Positions 33,383 through 42,199 of a stretch of DNA of 64,000 nucleotides are shown one piece after another. The stretch spans positions 682,001 through 746,000 of the forward strand of contig CAVUMR010000003.1 of assembly GCA_963742715.1 (NCBI GenBank), in the 5' to 3' direction. The DNA is from CAVUMR01 sp963742715. GTDB lineage: Bacteria > Actinomycetota > Actinomycetes > Mycobacteriales > Micromonosporaceae. The notes beneath the pieces were generated by a model. It was not told where the DNA came from. It saw nothing but the letters and a program-made list of their open reading frames with translations, and made no database searches. Position 1 is the first letter of the stretch; each line of letters opens with the position of its first letter. The position numbers were made by a program, and so were the translations under genes.

Positions 33383-34486
33383 ATGCACATCCCCGACGGT
33401 TACCTGAGCCCGCAGACCTGTGCGGTCGGCTTCGCCATCGCCGTGCCCGCCTGGACCGTGGCCTCCCGCCGGGTCAAGCAGGTGGTCACCACCCGGCACG
33501 CGCCCACGCTGGCGCTGTTCGCCGCGGTCTGCTTCCTGGTCATGATGTTCAACATCCCGATCCCGGACGGCACCACCGCGCACGCGGTCGGCGGCGCCCT
33601 GGTCGCGGTCGTGCTCGGGCCGTGGGCCGCCGTCATCGCGGTCAGCGTCGCGCTCGGCTTCCAGGCCCTGCTGTTCGGCGACGGGGGCGTGCTCGCGTAC
33701 GGCGTGAACGTGGTGAACATGGCCGTCGCCATGCCGTTCGTGGCATACGGCGTGTACCGCCTGGTCGCCGGCCGGACACCATTGACCAGCGGCCGCCGGA
33801 TGGTCGCCGCGGCGCTCGGCGGCTATGTCGGCATCAACGTGGCCGGGCTGCTCACCGCGATCGAGCTGGGCATCCAGCCGGACCTGTTCCACACCGCGGC
33901 CGGCGCGCCGCTGTACTCCCCGTACCACCTGGGCCAGGCCATCCCGGCGATCATGCTCGCGCACCTGACCGTCGCCGGGCTCGCCGAAGCGCTGCTGACC
34001 GGCGGTGTGGTGGCGTACCTGCAGCGGGCCAACCAGCCGCTGCTCCGGTTGAACAATCCCGACCTGCCGGCGGTAACGCCGACTCCACGCCGGATGCGAC
34101 CCGGGGTCGTCGCGGCGGTCGCCGTCGGCGTGATGACGCTGCTCACCCCGCTCGGCCTGATCGCGCCCGGCGGCGCGTTCGGCGAGGACGCCCCGACCGA
34201 CCTGGACCTGTCGACGCTGCACCTTTCCGCGATTCCGGCCGGGCTCAACCGGTACAACAGCCTCTGGGAGCACTCGGCGCTGGCCGGGTACGGCCTGGGC
34301 GACACCCATCCGGTGCTCGGCTACCTGGTCTCCGCGCTGGTCGGCATCGCCGTGGTCGGCATCGCGGTGTACCTGGCGGCCAAGGCGTTGCAGCGGTTCG
34401 GCCGCCGCGGTGAGCCGCCGGCGTCCGTGCGGGACGAGGCCGAACCGGTGCGGGACGCGCCCGAGCCGGCGGAGGCGCGGTCATGA
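33383..34486 (+). CDS. nikM: ECF transporter substrate component, nickel/cobalt (NikM/CbiM fused to NikN-like PDGLE domain)
   Basis: 367 residues; ATG 33383 behind GGGAGG. The N-terminus is MHIPDGYL, whose His2 and free amino group form the metal site of CbiM/NikM proteins. About seven membrane helices follow (to ~225). A C-terminal part with one helix at each end and LIAPGGAFGED, plus HSALAGYG, matches the NikN/PDGLE subunit, so M and N are fused. Metal selectivity cannot be read from the protein alone; the two Nur-type sites upstream argue for nickel. The stop overlaps the next gene by ATGA. Confidence 0.88.
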   Translation: MHIPDGYLSPQTCAVGFAIAVPAWTVASRRVKQVVTTRHAPTLALFAAVCFLVMMFNIPIPDGTTAHAVGGALVAVVLGPWAAVIAVSVALGFQALLFGDGGVLAYGVNVVNMAVAMPFVAYGVYRLVAGRTPLTSGRRMVAAALGGYVGINVAGLLTAIELGIQPDLFHTAAGAPLYSPYHLGQAIPAIMLAHLTVAGLAEALLTGGVVAYLQRANQPLLRLNNPDLPAVTPTPRRMRPGVVAAVAVGVMTLLTPLGLIAPGGAFGEDAPTDLDLSTLHLSAIPAGLNRYNSLWEHSALAGYGLGDTHPVLGYLVSALVGIAVVGIAVYLAAKALQRFGRRGEPPASVRDEAEPVRDAPEPAEARS

Positions 34487-35472
34487 CCCTGCTCGCCCCG
34501 ACCGTGGAGGTGGCCCCGGCCAAGCCGGCTGTTGCGGCGGGCCCCGCCACCACCGCCGCGTTCGACAGCACTCCGGGCTGGCTGCTGGACAGCCAGTTCG
34601 GCGCCTGCCCGTGCACCCCGACCGGCCGACGCAGGCGCTCCTACCTCGACCGCACCCTGCTGTCCGGGGCCGGCCTGCTGCGCCAGGTGATGTTCGCCGA
34701 CGACCTCGCGGCCGGCCGTGGCGTGCTGCAGCGGCTGGACCCGCGGGCCAAGATCCTGGGCACCGTCGGCCTGCTCATCGCCGCCGCGGTGCTGCACAAC
34801 ATCATTAGCCTTGCCCTGGTGTACGTGGCCACGCTGGTGCTGGCCGCTTTTTCCGGGGTACCACTCGGCTTCTTCGTCAAGCGCGTCTGGTTGTTCGTAC
34901 CGATCTTCACCGGGGTGGTGGTACTGCCCGCGACCCTGTCGATCGTGACCAAGGGAGACGTAGTACTGACCCTCTGGCACTGGCACGGACAGCCCGAGGG
35001 CTTCACCGCGCAGGGACTGTCCAGTGCCGGGCTGGTCATCAGCCGGGTCGCGGTGTCGACCTCGCTGGTCGTACTGCTGACCATCACCACCCGCTGGACG
35101 CGACTTCTCGCGGCGCTGCGGGTGCTCGGCGTACCGCGGATGTTCGTGCTGGTCATAGGCATGGCATACCGGTACGTCTTCCACCTGCTCGGCACCGTGG
35201 AGGACATGTACACCGCGCGCAAGGCCCGCACCATCGGCCGGCCGAAGCACGATTCGGGATCGCGCGCGTTCGTGGCGGCCAGCGTCGGCGTACTGATCGG
35301 CAAGTCGCACCAGCTGTCCGAGGAGGTACACCAGGCGATGGTGGCGCGCGGGTTCCGCGGTGACGCGGCCACGCTCGACCGGCCCCGGTGGAGCACCGCC
35401 GAGCTGGCGTACCTGCTGGCGATGCTCGCGGTCGCGGTCGCCGTCGTCGGAGTGGACCGGCTCGTTGGCTGA
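34483..35472 (+). CDS. nikQ: ECF transporter transmembrane component (NikQ/CbiQ)
   Basis: 329 residues, ATG overlapping the previous TGA. About 65 extra N-terminal residues with a CPCTPTG motif precede the family core, which starts at QRLDPRAKILGTVGLLIAAAV. The membrane helices and coupling-helix motifs (YTARKARTIG and QAMVARGFRG) that contact the ATPase are present. It couples ATP hydrolysis to uptake by the M/N subunit. The Cys-rich N-terminal extension is unusual and could bind metal, which is inference. Confidence 0.9.
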   Translation: MTLLAPTVEVAPAKPAVAAGPATTAAFDSTPGWLLDSQFGACPCTPTGRRRRSYLDRTLLSGAGLLRQVMFADDLAAGRGVLQRLDPRAKILGTVGLLIAAAVLHNIISLALVYVATLVLAAFSGVPLGFFVKRVWLFVPIFTGVVVLPATLSIVTKGDVVLTLWHWHGQPEGFTAQGLSSAGLVISRVAVSTSLVVLLTITTRWTRLLAALRVLGVPRMFVLVIGMAYRYVFHLLGTVEDMYTARKARTIGRPKHDSGSRAFVAASVGVLIGKSHQLSEEVHQAMVARGFRGDAATLDRPRWSTAELAYLLAMLAVAVAVVGVDRLVG

Positions 35473-36280
35473 GACGCGGCTGCTCACCGCGGCCGACCGG
35501 GCACCGGCCGATCGGCCCACGCTGCTGGACTGCGACCGGGTGAGCTTCTCCTACCTCGACCGGTACCCGGCGCTCGCGGACGTGAGCCTGCGCGTACACG
35601 CCGGCGACCGGCTGGCGCTGCTCGGCGCCAACGGGTGTGGCAAGTCGACCCTGCTGAAGGTGCTGGCCGGGCTGGTCTTTCCGACCTCCGGGCGGTACCA
35701 CGCGTTCGGCCAGGAGATCACCGAGCACGCGCTGGAGGACGAGCAGGTCAACCGCGGATTCCGTACCCGCGTGGGCTTCGTGTTCCAGAACTCCGACGCG
35801 CAGGTGTTCTCCCCGACGGTACGGGAGGAGATCGCGTTCGGACCGCTGCAGCTCGGCCTGTCCGTGGCCGAGGCGACGCAGCGGGTGGACGACGTACTGG
35901 CCATGCTGGGCATCGCCGAGCTGGCCGAACGGGCACCGTTCCAACTGTCCGGCGGGCAGAAGAAGAAGGTCGCGATCGGCAGCGTGCTGGTGATGAACCC
36001 GGACGTGCTGCTGTTCGACGAGCCGACCGCCGCGCTGGACCCGCGTACCCAACTCTGGTTGATCGAACTCATCGAGCGGCTCGCCGCGGCCGGCAAGACG
36101 ATCGTGCACGCCACCCATGACCTCGACGTGCTGGACCGGATCGCGGACCGGTGCCTGGTGTTCAGCGAGGAGCACCGGATCGTCGCGGACGGACCGCCCG
36201 GCGAGGTGCTGGACCGGCGCGGCCTGCTGCTCGACGTGAACCTCATCCACGAGCGGTCGGTGTTCGGGGCGGCCCGGTGA
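35465..36280 (+). CDS. nikO: ECF transporter ATPase (NikO/CbiO)
   Basis: 271 residues from TTG 35465, which overlaps the NikQ stop by 8 bp; no ATG or GTG in this frame gives a sensible start. Walker A GANGCGKST, Q-loop VFQNSDAQVFSPTV, signature LSGGQKKKVAIG, Walker B VLLFDEPTAALD and switch HATHD are all intact. It completes the nikMN-Q-O operon. The GTG of the deformylase gene overlaps its stop, so that gene shares the transcript. Confidence 0.92.
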   Translation: MAETRLLTAADRAPADRPTLLDCDRVSFSYLDRYPALADVSLRVHAGDRLALLGANGCGKSTLLKVLAGLVFPTSGRYHAFGQEITEHALEDEQVNRGFRTRVGFVFQNSDAQVFSPTVREEIAFGPLQLGLSVAEATQRVDDVLAMLGIAELAERAPFQLSGGQKKKVAIGSVLVMNPDVLLFDEPTAALDPRTQLWLIELIERLAAAGKTIVHATHDLDVLDRIADRCLVFSEEHRIVADGPPGEVLDRRGLLLDVNLIHERSVFGAAR

Positions 36281-36840
36281 GACGCCCACCTCCCGGCACC
36301 GCCGAGCGCGGCCGGCCCCGGCCGATCACGCTGGTCGGCGACCCGGTGCTGGCCCGGCCGTGCGACCCGGTCACCGCCTTCGACGACGAACTCGCCGCAC
36401 TGGTCGACGACATGTTCGCCAGCATGTACGCCGCGGACGGCGTCGGCCTCGCGGCCAACCAGGTCGGAGTCCCGCTGCGGGTGTTCGTGTACGACTGCCC
36501 GGACGCGTCGAACCGCCGCCAGGTCGGGCACGTGGTGAACCCGGAGCTGGTCGAGCTGCCGCCGGACGAGCGGAAGCTGGTGGAGGAGCCCGAGGGCTGC
36601 CTGTCGGTACCGGGGCCGCACGCGGTGGTACCCCGGCCGGACCGCGCGGTGGTGCGCGGCGTCGACGTGCACGGCGAGCCGATCGAGATCGTCGGTACCG
36701 GGGTGCTCGCCCGGTGTCTGCAGCACGAAACCGATCACGTCAACGGCGGCCTGTACATCGACCGGCTGAACAAGCGCGACCGCAAGCGGGTACTCGCCGA
36801 ACTCGACCAGGCGGCGGCAGCACCGGGCCAGGCTCGTTAG
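36277..36840 (+). CDS. def: Peptide deformylase
   Basis: 187 residues, GTG overlapping the NikO stop (GTGA). It removes the N-formyl group from nascent proteins. The three family motifs are exact: GVGLAANQVG, EGCLSVPG (metal Cys) and QHETDH (metal His pair and catalytic Glu). Deformylases are Fe or Ni enzymes in vitro, so its place in a nickel-uptake operon is noteworthy, though it may be coincidental. Followed by the ZTP riboswitch of glyA. Confidence 0.95.
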   Translation: MRRPPPGTAERGRPRPITLVGDPVLARPCDPVTAFDDELAALVDDMFASMYAADGVGLAANQVGVPLRVFVYDCPDASNRRQVGHVVNPELVELPPDERKLVEEPEGCLSVPGPHAVVPRPDRAVVRGVDVHGEPIEIVGTGVLARCLQHETDHVNGGLYIDRLNKRDRKRVLAELDQAAAAPGQAR

Positions 36841-36849
36841 GATCGGGCG

Positions 36850-36930
36850 AACGCGACTGGCGCACACCAAGGTGGAATCGACCACCGGGGAGCGAGACCG
36901 GCCCGTACACCGCGCGCCTGGGTGCAAGGG
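36850..36930 (+). ncRNA. ZTP (pfl) riboswitch upstream of glyA
   Basis: The conserved parts of the pfl motif are visible in order: cgactggcg, a ggtgg/ccacc hairpin, cggggagcg, a variable linker, and the 3' element cgcgcctgggtgcaagggc. ZTP/ZMP riboswitches sense shortage of 10-formyl-tetrahydrofolate and commonly precede glyA, folD and pur genes, which fits the gene 50 bp downstream. Confidence 0.85.
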
Positions 36931-36979
36931 CGTCACCGCCGTAAGGCGACACTGCCGTCACTCGCCAGGAGGACACGCC

Positions 36980-38251
36980 ATGCATCAGCCGCAGACCCCG
37001 CACCTCGCCCAGACCGACCCGGAAATCGCCGAGCTGGTCGAATCCGAGGCCCGCCGGCAGTACGAGAAGCTGCGGATGATCCCGTCGGAGAACTACGTCT
37101 CCCAGGCGGTACTCGAAGCCACCGGCACCGTGCTGACCAACAAGTACTCCGAGGGGTACGCGGGCAAGCGGTACTACGAGGGCCAGCAGTACATCGACCC
37201 GATCGAGCAGCTCGCCGCGTCCCGGGCCGAGGCGCTGTTCGGGGTGGACCACGCGAACGTCCAGCCGTACTCCGGCTCCCCCGCCAACCTGGCCGTGTAC
37301 CTGGCCTTCTGCCAGCCGGGCGACACCGTGATGGGGATGGCGCTGCCGATGGGCGGCCACCTCACCCACGGCTGGTCGGTGTCGGCCACCGGCAAGTGGT
37401 TCCGGTCGGTGCAGTATTCGGTACGCCGGGAAGACGGTCTGGTCGACTTCGACGAGGTACGTGACCTCGCCCGCAAGGAGCGGCCGAAGCTGATCTTCTG
37501 CGGCGGTACCGCGATCCCCCGCACGATCGAGTTCGACAAGTACGCGGAAATCGCCCGTGAGGTGGACGCGATCCTGGTCGCGGACATCGCCCACATCGCC
37601 GGGCTGATCGCCGGTGGGGCGCACCCGTCGCCGGCCGGGCACGCCGACGTGATCTCCACGACCACGCACAAGACGCTGCGCGGGCCGCGCGGCGCGATGC
37701 TGATGTCCACCGCCGAGCACGCCAAGGCGATCGACAAGGCGGTGTTCCCCGGCCTGCAGGGTGGGCCGCACAACCACACCACCGCCGCCATCGCGGTCGC
37801 CCTGCGCGAGGCGTCCACCCCGGAGTTCTCGAAGTACGCGCACCAGGTGGTCGCCAACGCGAAGGCGCTGGCCACCGCACTGGCCGAGCGCGGCTACGAC
37901 CTGGCTTCCGGCGGTACCGACAACCACCTGATCCTGGTGGACCTGACCAGCAAGGGCATCGGCGGCAAGCCGGCCGCGAAGGCGCTGGACCGGGCCGGCA
38001 TCGAGACCAACTACAACACGGTGCCGTTCGACACCCGCAAGCCGTTCGACCCGTCCGGGATCCGGATCGGCACCCCGGCGCTGACCACCCGCGGCCTCAC
38101 CGAGGAGCACATGCCGGTGGTGGCCGGCTGGTGGGACACGTCGATCGAGGCAGCGCTCAAGGACGACGAGGCCACCCTCGAACGGGTCGCCGGCGAGGTA
38201 CGCGACCTGCTTTCCGGGTTCCCGATGCACGGCTGGGCGCCGGTCTCCTAG
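36980..38251 (+). CDS. glyA: Serine hydroxymethyltransferase
   Basis: 423 residues; ATG 36980 behind AGGAGG. A PLP enzyme interconverting serine and glycine while charging tetrahydrofolate. Seen: MIPSENYVS, YAGKRYYEG, the PLP Asp in VADIAHIAGLI and the Schiff-base Lys in TTTHKTLRGPRG. Length is typical. Expression is probably controlled by the ZTP riboswitch in the leader. The TAG stop lies inside a short duplicated sequence that extends to the next gene. Confidence 0.97.
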   Translation: MHQPQTPHLAQTDPEIAELVESEARRQYEKLRMIPSENYVSQAVLEATGTVLTNKYSEGYAGKRYYEGQQYIDPIEQLAASRAEALFGVDHANVQPYSGSPANLAVYLAFCQPGDTVMGMALPMGGHLTHGWSVSATGKWFRSVQYSVRREDGLVDFDEVRDLARKERPKLIFCGGTAIPRTIEFDKYAEIAREVDAILVADIAHIAGLIAGGAHPSPAGHADVISTTTHKTLRGPRGAMLMSTAEHAKAIDKAVFPGLQGGPHNHTTAAIAVALREASTPEFSKYAHQVVANAKALATALAERGYDLASGGTDNHLILVDLTSKGIGGKPAAKALDRAGIETNYNTVPFDTRKPFDPSGIRIGTPALTTRGLTEEHMPVVAGWWDTSIEAALKDDEATLERVAGEVRDLLSGFPMHGWAPVS

Positions 38252-38293
38252 CCCGCTCCCCTGGACCGCTTCCTAGCGCTTTCCTGGACCGCG
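38246..38293. repeat. Short duplication containing the glyA stop codon
   Basis: tcctagc...cctggaccgc occurs twice, at 38246-38270 and 38271-38293; the first copy contains the glyA TAG (38249-38251). Confidence 0.7.
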
Positions 38294-38295
38294 CC

Positions 38296-38703
38296 GTGGA
38301 TTTCGAGCACGCCAGCGTCGACCTGCCGGGGGTACCGGTCGAGTCGGCGCTGGCGGCGTTCACCGACCCGTCCCTGCTGGCGCGCTGGTGGGGCGGCGAG
38401 TTGACGATCGAGCCGCGTCGGGGTGGGGCGTACACCGTGCGCTTCGCCTCGCTGGACCGAACCCTGACCGGTCGGGTACTCGCGTACCAGCCACCCGAGC
38501 GGCTGGTGTTCCGCTGGCAGTGGGACGGTGTCGATCCGTCGTACCAGGTCGAGGTGCTGGCGGTACCGGCCGGTGACGGCAGCCGGCTGGAGCTGACCCA
38601 CGGCCCGTACACCGATTCCGCGACCGACCGCGAGGAGCGGACCAGTCACCGTGACGGCTGGTCGTACTTCCTCCCCCGTCTCGCGGCGTTGTTCACCGCC
38701 TAG
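38296..38703 (+). CDS. SRPBCC/AHSA1-type protein
   Basis: 135 residues from GTG 38296. The AHSA1 fold is recognised from VPVESALAAFTDPSLLARWWGG, GGAYTVRF, ERLVFRWQW, RLELTHG and SHRDGWSYFLPRLAALF. These small proteins bind hydrophobic ligands in a helix-grip cavity; the ligand is unknown. The ribosome site is weak and the start is close to the repeat after glyA. Confidence 0.82.
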   Translation: MDFEHASVDLPGVPVESALAAFTDPSLLARWWGGELTIEPRRGGAYTVRFASLDRTLTGRVLAYQPPERLVFRWQWDGVDPSYQVEVLAVPAGDGSRLELTHGPYTDSATDREERTSHRDGWSYFLPRLAALFTA

Positions 38704-38718
38704 CGGGGTACGGTGTCA

Positions 38719-38753
38719 TGCGAGAAACGCAATCTATCTTGCGATAATCGCAA
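38719..38753. promoter_or_regulatory. Paired palindromic operators before the XRE-IrrE gene
   Basis: TTGCGATAATCGCAA (38739-38753) is a perfect 15-bp palindrome. A degenerate copy, TGCGAGAAACGCAA, lies at 38719-38732, two helical turns away. GATAAT inside the first could be the -10. The ATG is 20 bp downstream, so binding would block the promoter: autoregulation by the XRE protein is likely. Confidence 0.65.
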
Positions 38754-38773
38754 TCCTGCGTACGCTCGATCTC

Positions 38774-39910
38774 ATGGCGATCAGTCGCGAGGCCCTCGCT
38801 GCCCGGGTGAAGGAAGCAGCCGCACACGCCGGGATGACGCAGGCCCAACTCGCGCAACTGGTGGACATCGACCCGTCCGCGCTGTCGCGGGCGCTCACCG
38901 GCCAGCGCAACTTCAAGTCGCTCGAGCTCGGCCTCATCGCGGAAGCGCTGCACGTGTCGGTGCAGGACCTGCTGGCCGAGCACCCAGCATCGGACGTTCT
39001 GATCGCCGCCCGCGCCCAGCCGAACGCGAACCCGGCGATCGAGCCGGCGCTGGACCGGGTGCGGCACATGCTCGATCTGGATCGGCTCCTGGCCGACCTG
39101 GGGTTGGAGTCCTCCGCCGAAGTGCAACGTGCCGTCCACGGCCAGTCCCCGGCCGAGCAGGGCGAGCAGCTGGCCGATGGGCTCCGGGCGGACATCGGCC
39201 TGGCCGACGAGGACCTGCCGTACGACCTCGATGCGCTCGCCGGCGTGCTGGAGCGGCGGCTCGGTGTCGACGTCGCCTTCGAGCCCCTGCCCCTCGGTCT
39301 CGACGGGCTGAGCGCCACATGTGACTGCTTCGCACTCGCGCTGGTCAGCAGTGGCACGTCCGCCACCCGGCAGCGATACACCCTCGCCCACGAGCTCGGG
39401 CATCTGGTGGCCGGCGACTCCCAGGAGCTGACCCTCGACGAGGACATCCTCGGGAAACGCACCCCGGACGAGCGACGCGCGAACGCGTTCGCCGCCGCCT
39501 TCCTGATGCCGGCCGCGGCGCTCACGGAGTGCGTGCCGCGAGGCTTCGTCTCCGAGGAACTGGTGTCGCAGCTGCTCGCCAGGTTCGGCGTGAGTCTCGA
39601 TGCGCTCGCCTTCCGGCTGCACAACGTCGGGCTGGTCAACGCGCCTGCCCGGGACCGCATCCGCGCGATGTCGTCCAGCCGCATCACCCTGCGGACCAAC
39701 CGCACCGCGGACCTGCAGGCCCGTAACGAACGACGCCTGCCAGGAAACCTGCTCTCCCGCGCGGTCGAGGCCTATGCCCTTGGGCAGATGAGCATCCGAC
39801 CGTTGGCGACGCTGCTGAACGTCGATCCCGAGCAACTCCTTCAGGAGCTGAACCCACCGGACCGGGCCCAGACCCAGGACGACGAGGACAACCAGGCATT
39901 CGCCCTGTGA
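38774..39910 (+). CDS. XRE-family HTH fused to ImmA/IrrE metallopeptidase domain
   Basis: 378 residues from ATG 38774. Residues ~8-65 are an HTH (GMTQAQLAQLVDIDPSALSRALTGQ). The zinc peptidase motif is LAHELGHLVAGDS, with the downstream RRANAFAAAFLMP typical of ImmA/IrrE, near residues 205-260. Such proteins either cleave a repressor or act as antitoxins and autoregulators. It overlaps the PIN-like gene by 4 bp, so they form a two-gene unit behind paired palindromes. The helical C-terminus (~300-378) is unassigned. Confidence 0.88.
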   Translation: MAISREALAARVKEAAAHAGMTQAQLAQLVDIDPSALSRALTGQRNFKSLELGLIAEALHVSVQDLLAEHPASDVLIAARAQPNANPAIEPALDRVRHMLDLDRLLADLGLESSAEVQRAVHGQSPAEQGEQLADGLRADIGLADEDLPYDLDALAGVLERRLGVDVAFEPLPLGLDGLSATCDCFALALVSSGTSATRQRYTLAHELGHLVAGDSQELTLDEDILGKRTPDERRANAFAAAFLMPAAALTECVPRGFVSEELVSQLLARFGVSLDALAFRLHNVGLVNAPARDRIRAMSSSRITLRTNRTADLQARNERRLPGNLLSRAVEAYALGQMSIRPLATLLNVDPEQLLQELNPPDRAQTQDDEDNQAFAL

Positions 39911-40449
39911 GCGAGCTGGTCAGGAACCTCTACTTCGATACCTGCACCCTGTCCAACTTCGCGACCGTAGGCCGGCTGGACCTCTTGGAGCGTCGATGCG
40001 GCAACCGGGCGCGGTGGACCGAGACCGTGCGGTACGAGGTGTCGCGTGGACTGTCCCGTCAGCCGTACCTCCAACAGGTGCTCGATGCCGGCTGGCTCGG
40101 TACCCCGGTCGAGGTGGGGGGTGATCCCAAGGAGCTCGAGGAGATAGAGCGGATCCGCAGAGCGTTGGGCGGCGGCTCGGGCGATCACCTCCGGCATCTC
40201 GGCGAGGCCGAAATGTTCCACCACCTCGAGAATCACGACGTGTACGGGGTGCTGGTGACCGACGACCGGCCCGCATTGGACTTCGCCGGACGGCGCGGCA
40301 TCGCGACCATGGACACGGTCCGGTTGCTCGCCGAGTGTCACGCGCAGGGAGAGATCGGCTGCCCCGCCGCCTTCGACCTGCTTGTGGCGATGTCCACCGC
40401 CGGCCGTGGCGTCCGGGTACCCGCGCACCACCGGCTTGTGTGTCCGTAG
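39907..40449 (+). CDS. PIN-like protein, candidate toxin
   Basis: 180 residues, GTG overlapping the previous TGA. A PIN-like nuclease pattern is visible: NLYFDTCTLSNFATVGRLDLL (first acidic strand), ETVRYEVSRGL, HLGEAEMFHHL (second acidic helix) and GVLVTDDRPALDFAGRRGIATMDTVRLL (third). The acidic residues needed for metal binding are present. Tight coupling to an XRE-ImmA/IrrE gene suggests a toxin-antitoxin or defence pair. Function is unproven. Confidence 0.7.
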   Translation: MSELVRNLYFDTCTLSNFATVGRLDLLERRCGNRARWTETVRYEVSRGLSRQPYLQQVLDAGWLGTPVEVGGDPKELEEIERIRRALGGGSGDHLRHLGEAEMFHHLENHDVYGVLVTDDRPALDFAGRRGIATMDTVRLLAECHAQGEIGCPAAFDLLVAMSTAGRGVRVPAHHRLVCP

Positions 40450-40540
40450 CGGCGTGATCGCCGAGGCCGATCGGCGCCTGCGGAAGCCCCGGCACCAGTG
40501 GCGATGGTTGCCGATCATCGAGCCGGGGAAGCCTTAACGC

Positions 40541-42199
40541 ATGAGCGAACGGTGGTATCCCAGGGCGGTCGTGTACTGCCTGGACGTCGAGACGTTCCAG
40601 GACTCCAACGGCGACGGAGTGGGTGACCTGCGCGGGCTGATCAGCCGGCTGGACTATCTCGCCGGGCTCGGCATCACCTGCCTGTGGTTCAACCCGATCC
40701 ACCCGTCCCCTGGCAAGGACGACGGCTACGACGTGGCCGACTTCTACAACGTCCACCCGTCGCTCGGCTCGCTCGGCGACTTCGTCGAGCTGATCCACCA
40801 GGCGGACAACCGGGGCATCCGGGTCATGATCGACCTGGTGGTGAACCACACCTCCGACGAGCACCCGTGGTTCAAGGCCGCCAGCAAGGACCCGAAATCG
40901 AAGTACCGCGACTGGTACGTCTGGTCCGACACCGAGCCTCCGGATCGCCAGCAGGGCATGGTCTTCCCGGGCGAGCAGAAGGAGACCTGGACCTACCTCG
41001 ACTCCGCGCACGCCTGGTACTTCCACCGGTTCTACGACTTCGAGCCGGACCTGAACCTGGCCAATCCGGAGGTACGCGCGGAGATCAAGAAGATCATCGC
41101 GTTCTGGCTCAAGCTCGGGGTGTCCGGATTCCGGATGGACGCGGCACCGTTCGTCATCGAGCTGACCGAGCCGGGCAACCCGAACTCGCCCAAGGACTTC
41201 GAGCTGCTCACCGAGTTCCGCCACCACGCCAACTGGCGGCGCGGCGATGCCGTCTTCCTGGCCGAGGCGAATGTCGAACCGGACGGGCTGCCGGAGTACT
41301 TCGGCGACACCGGCGGCTCCGGCAACCGGCTGCACATGCTGTTCGACTTCATGCTCAACGGCCAGTTGATGCTCGCGCTGGCGCGCGAGGACGCGGAGCC
41401 GATCAGCGAGGTGCTGCGGAACACGCCGAAGCTGCCGGCCGGCGCGCAGTGGGCCACCTTCCTGCGCAATCACGATGAGGTGGACCTGAGCCGGCTGACC
41501 GCCGAGCAGCGCTCCGAGGTGTTCGAGAAGTTCGGACCGGACCCGGACATGCAGCTGTACGACCGGGGCATCCGCCGGCGCCTCGCGCCGATGCTGGGCA
41601 ACGACCGGCGCCGGATCGAGCTCGCCTACTCGGTGCAGTTCACACTGCGCGGTACGCCGGTGCTCCGGTACGGCGAGGAGATCGGGATGGGCGACGACCT
41701 GAGCCTGCCCGGCCGCAACTCCATCCGTACCCCCATGCAATGGACCTCGGGCACGAACGGCGGCTTCTCCACCGCGAAGCGCAACAAGCTGGTCCGTCCG
41801 GTCATCAACGAGGATGAGTACGGCTGCGAGAAAGTGAACGTGACCGCGCAGCGGCACGAGACGAACTCGCTGCTCAGCTGGTTCGAGCGGATGATCCGTA
41901 CCCTGCGCGAGTGCCCGGAGGTCGGGGAAGGCACCTGCGTGGTGGCCGACATCCCGGTGCCGCGGCAGGTGCTCGTCCACCGGTCCGACGGTCCGAGCGG
42001 CTCGATGATGTTCCTGCACAACCTCGCCGACGAGCCGGTGACGGTCGACCTGTCCGGTGCGTTGAGCGACGGCGACGAGCCGCTCGAGTTGTTCGCCAAC
42101 GAGCACTATGACTCGCTCGAGCCGCCGATGGACAACCTCGACCTGTCCGGCTACGGCTACCGCTGGTTCCGACTCCGCCGGAGCACCGGCGGCGAGTAG
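40541..42199 (+). CDS. GH13 alpha-amylase family enzyme, trehalose-synthase-like
   Basis: 552 residues, ATG 40541 behind GGGGAAG. The opening WYPRAVVYCLDVETFQDSNGDGVGDLRGL resembles trehalose synthase. The GH13 catalytic set is present: DLVVNHTS, nucleophile Asp in GFRMDAAPF, acid Glu in FLAEANV and Asp in LRNHDEVDL; the C-terminal sheet domain follows. There is no maltokinase fusion. Candidates are trehalose synthase (maltose to trehalose) or a related glucosidase; the specificity is not certain. The stop lies inside a tandem repeat. Confidence 0.88.
   Translation: MSERWYPRAVVYCLDVETFQDSNGDGVGDLRGLISRLDYLAGLGITCLWFNPIHPSPGKDDGYDVADFYNVHPSLGSLGDFVELIHQADNRGIRVMIDLVVNHTSDEHPWFKAASKDPKSKYRDWYVWSDTEPPDRQQGMVFPGEQKETWTYLDSAHAWYFHRFYDFEPDLNLANPEVRAEIKKIIAFWLKLGVSGFRMDAAPFVIELTEPGNPNSPKDFELLTEFRHHANWRRGDAVFLAEANVEPDGLPEYFGDTGGSGNRLHMLFDFMLNGQLMLALAREDAEPISEVLRNTPKLPAGAQWATFLRNHDEVDLSRLTAEQRSEVFEKFGPDPDMQLYDRGIRRRLAPMLGNDRRRIELAYSVQFTLRGTPVLRYGEEIGMGDDLSLPGRNSIRTPMQWTSGTNGGFSTAKRNKLVRPVINEDEYGCEKVNVTAQRHETNSLLSWFERMIRTLRECPEVGEGTCVVADIPVPRQVLVHRSDGPSGSMMFLHNLADEPVTVDLSGALSDGDEPLELFANEHYDSLEPPMDNLDLSGYGYRWFRLRRSTGGE

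Noticed and set aside
40453..40536. A 27-codon GTG frame between the PIN-like and GH13 genes
   Set aside because: Too short, no ribosome site, no recognisable pattern.
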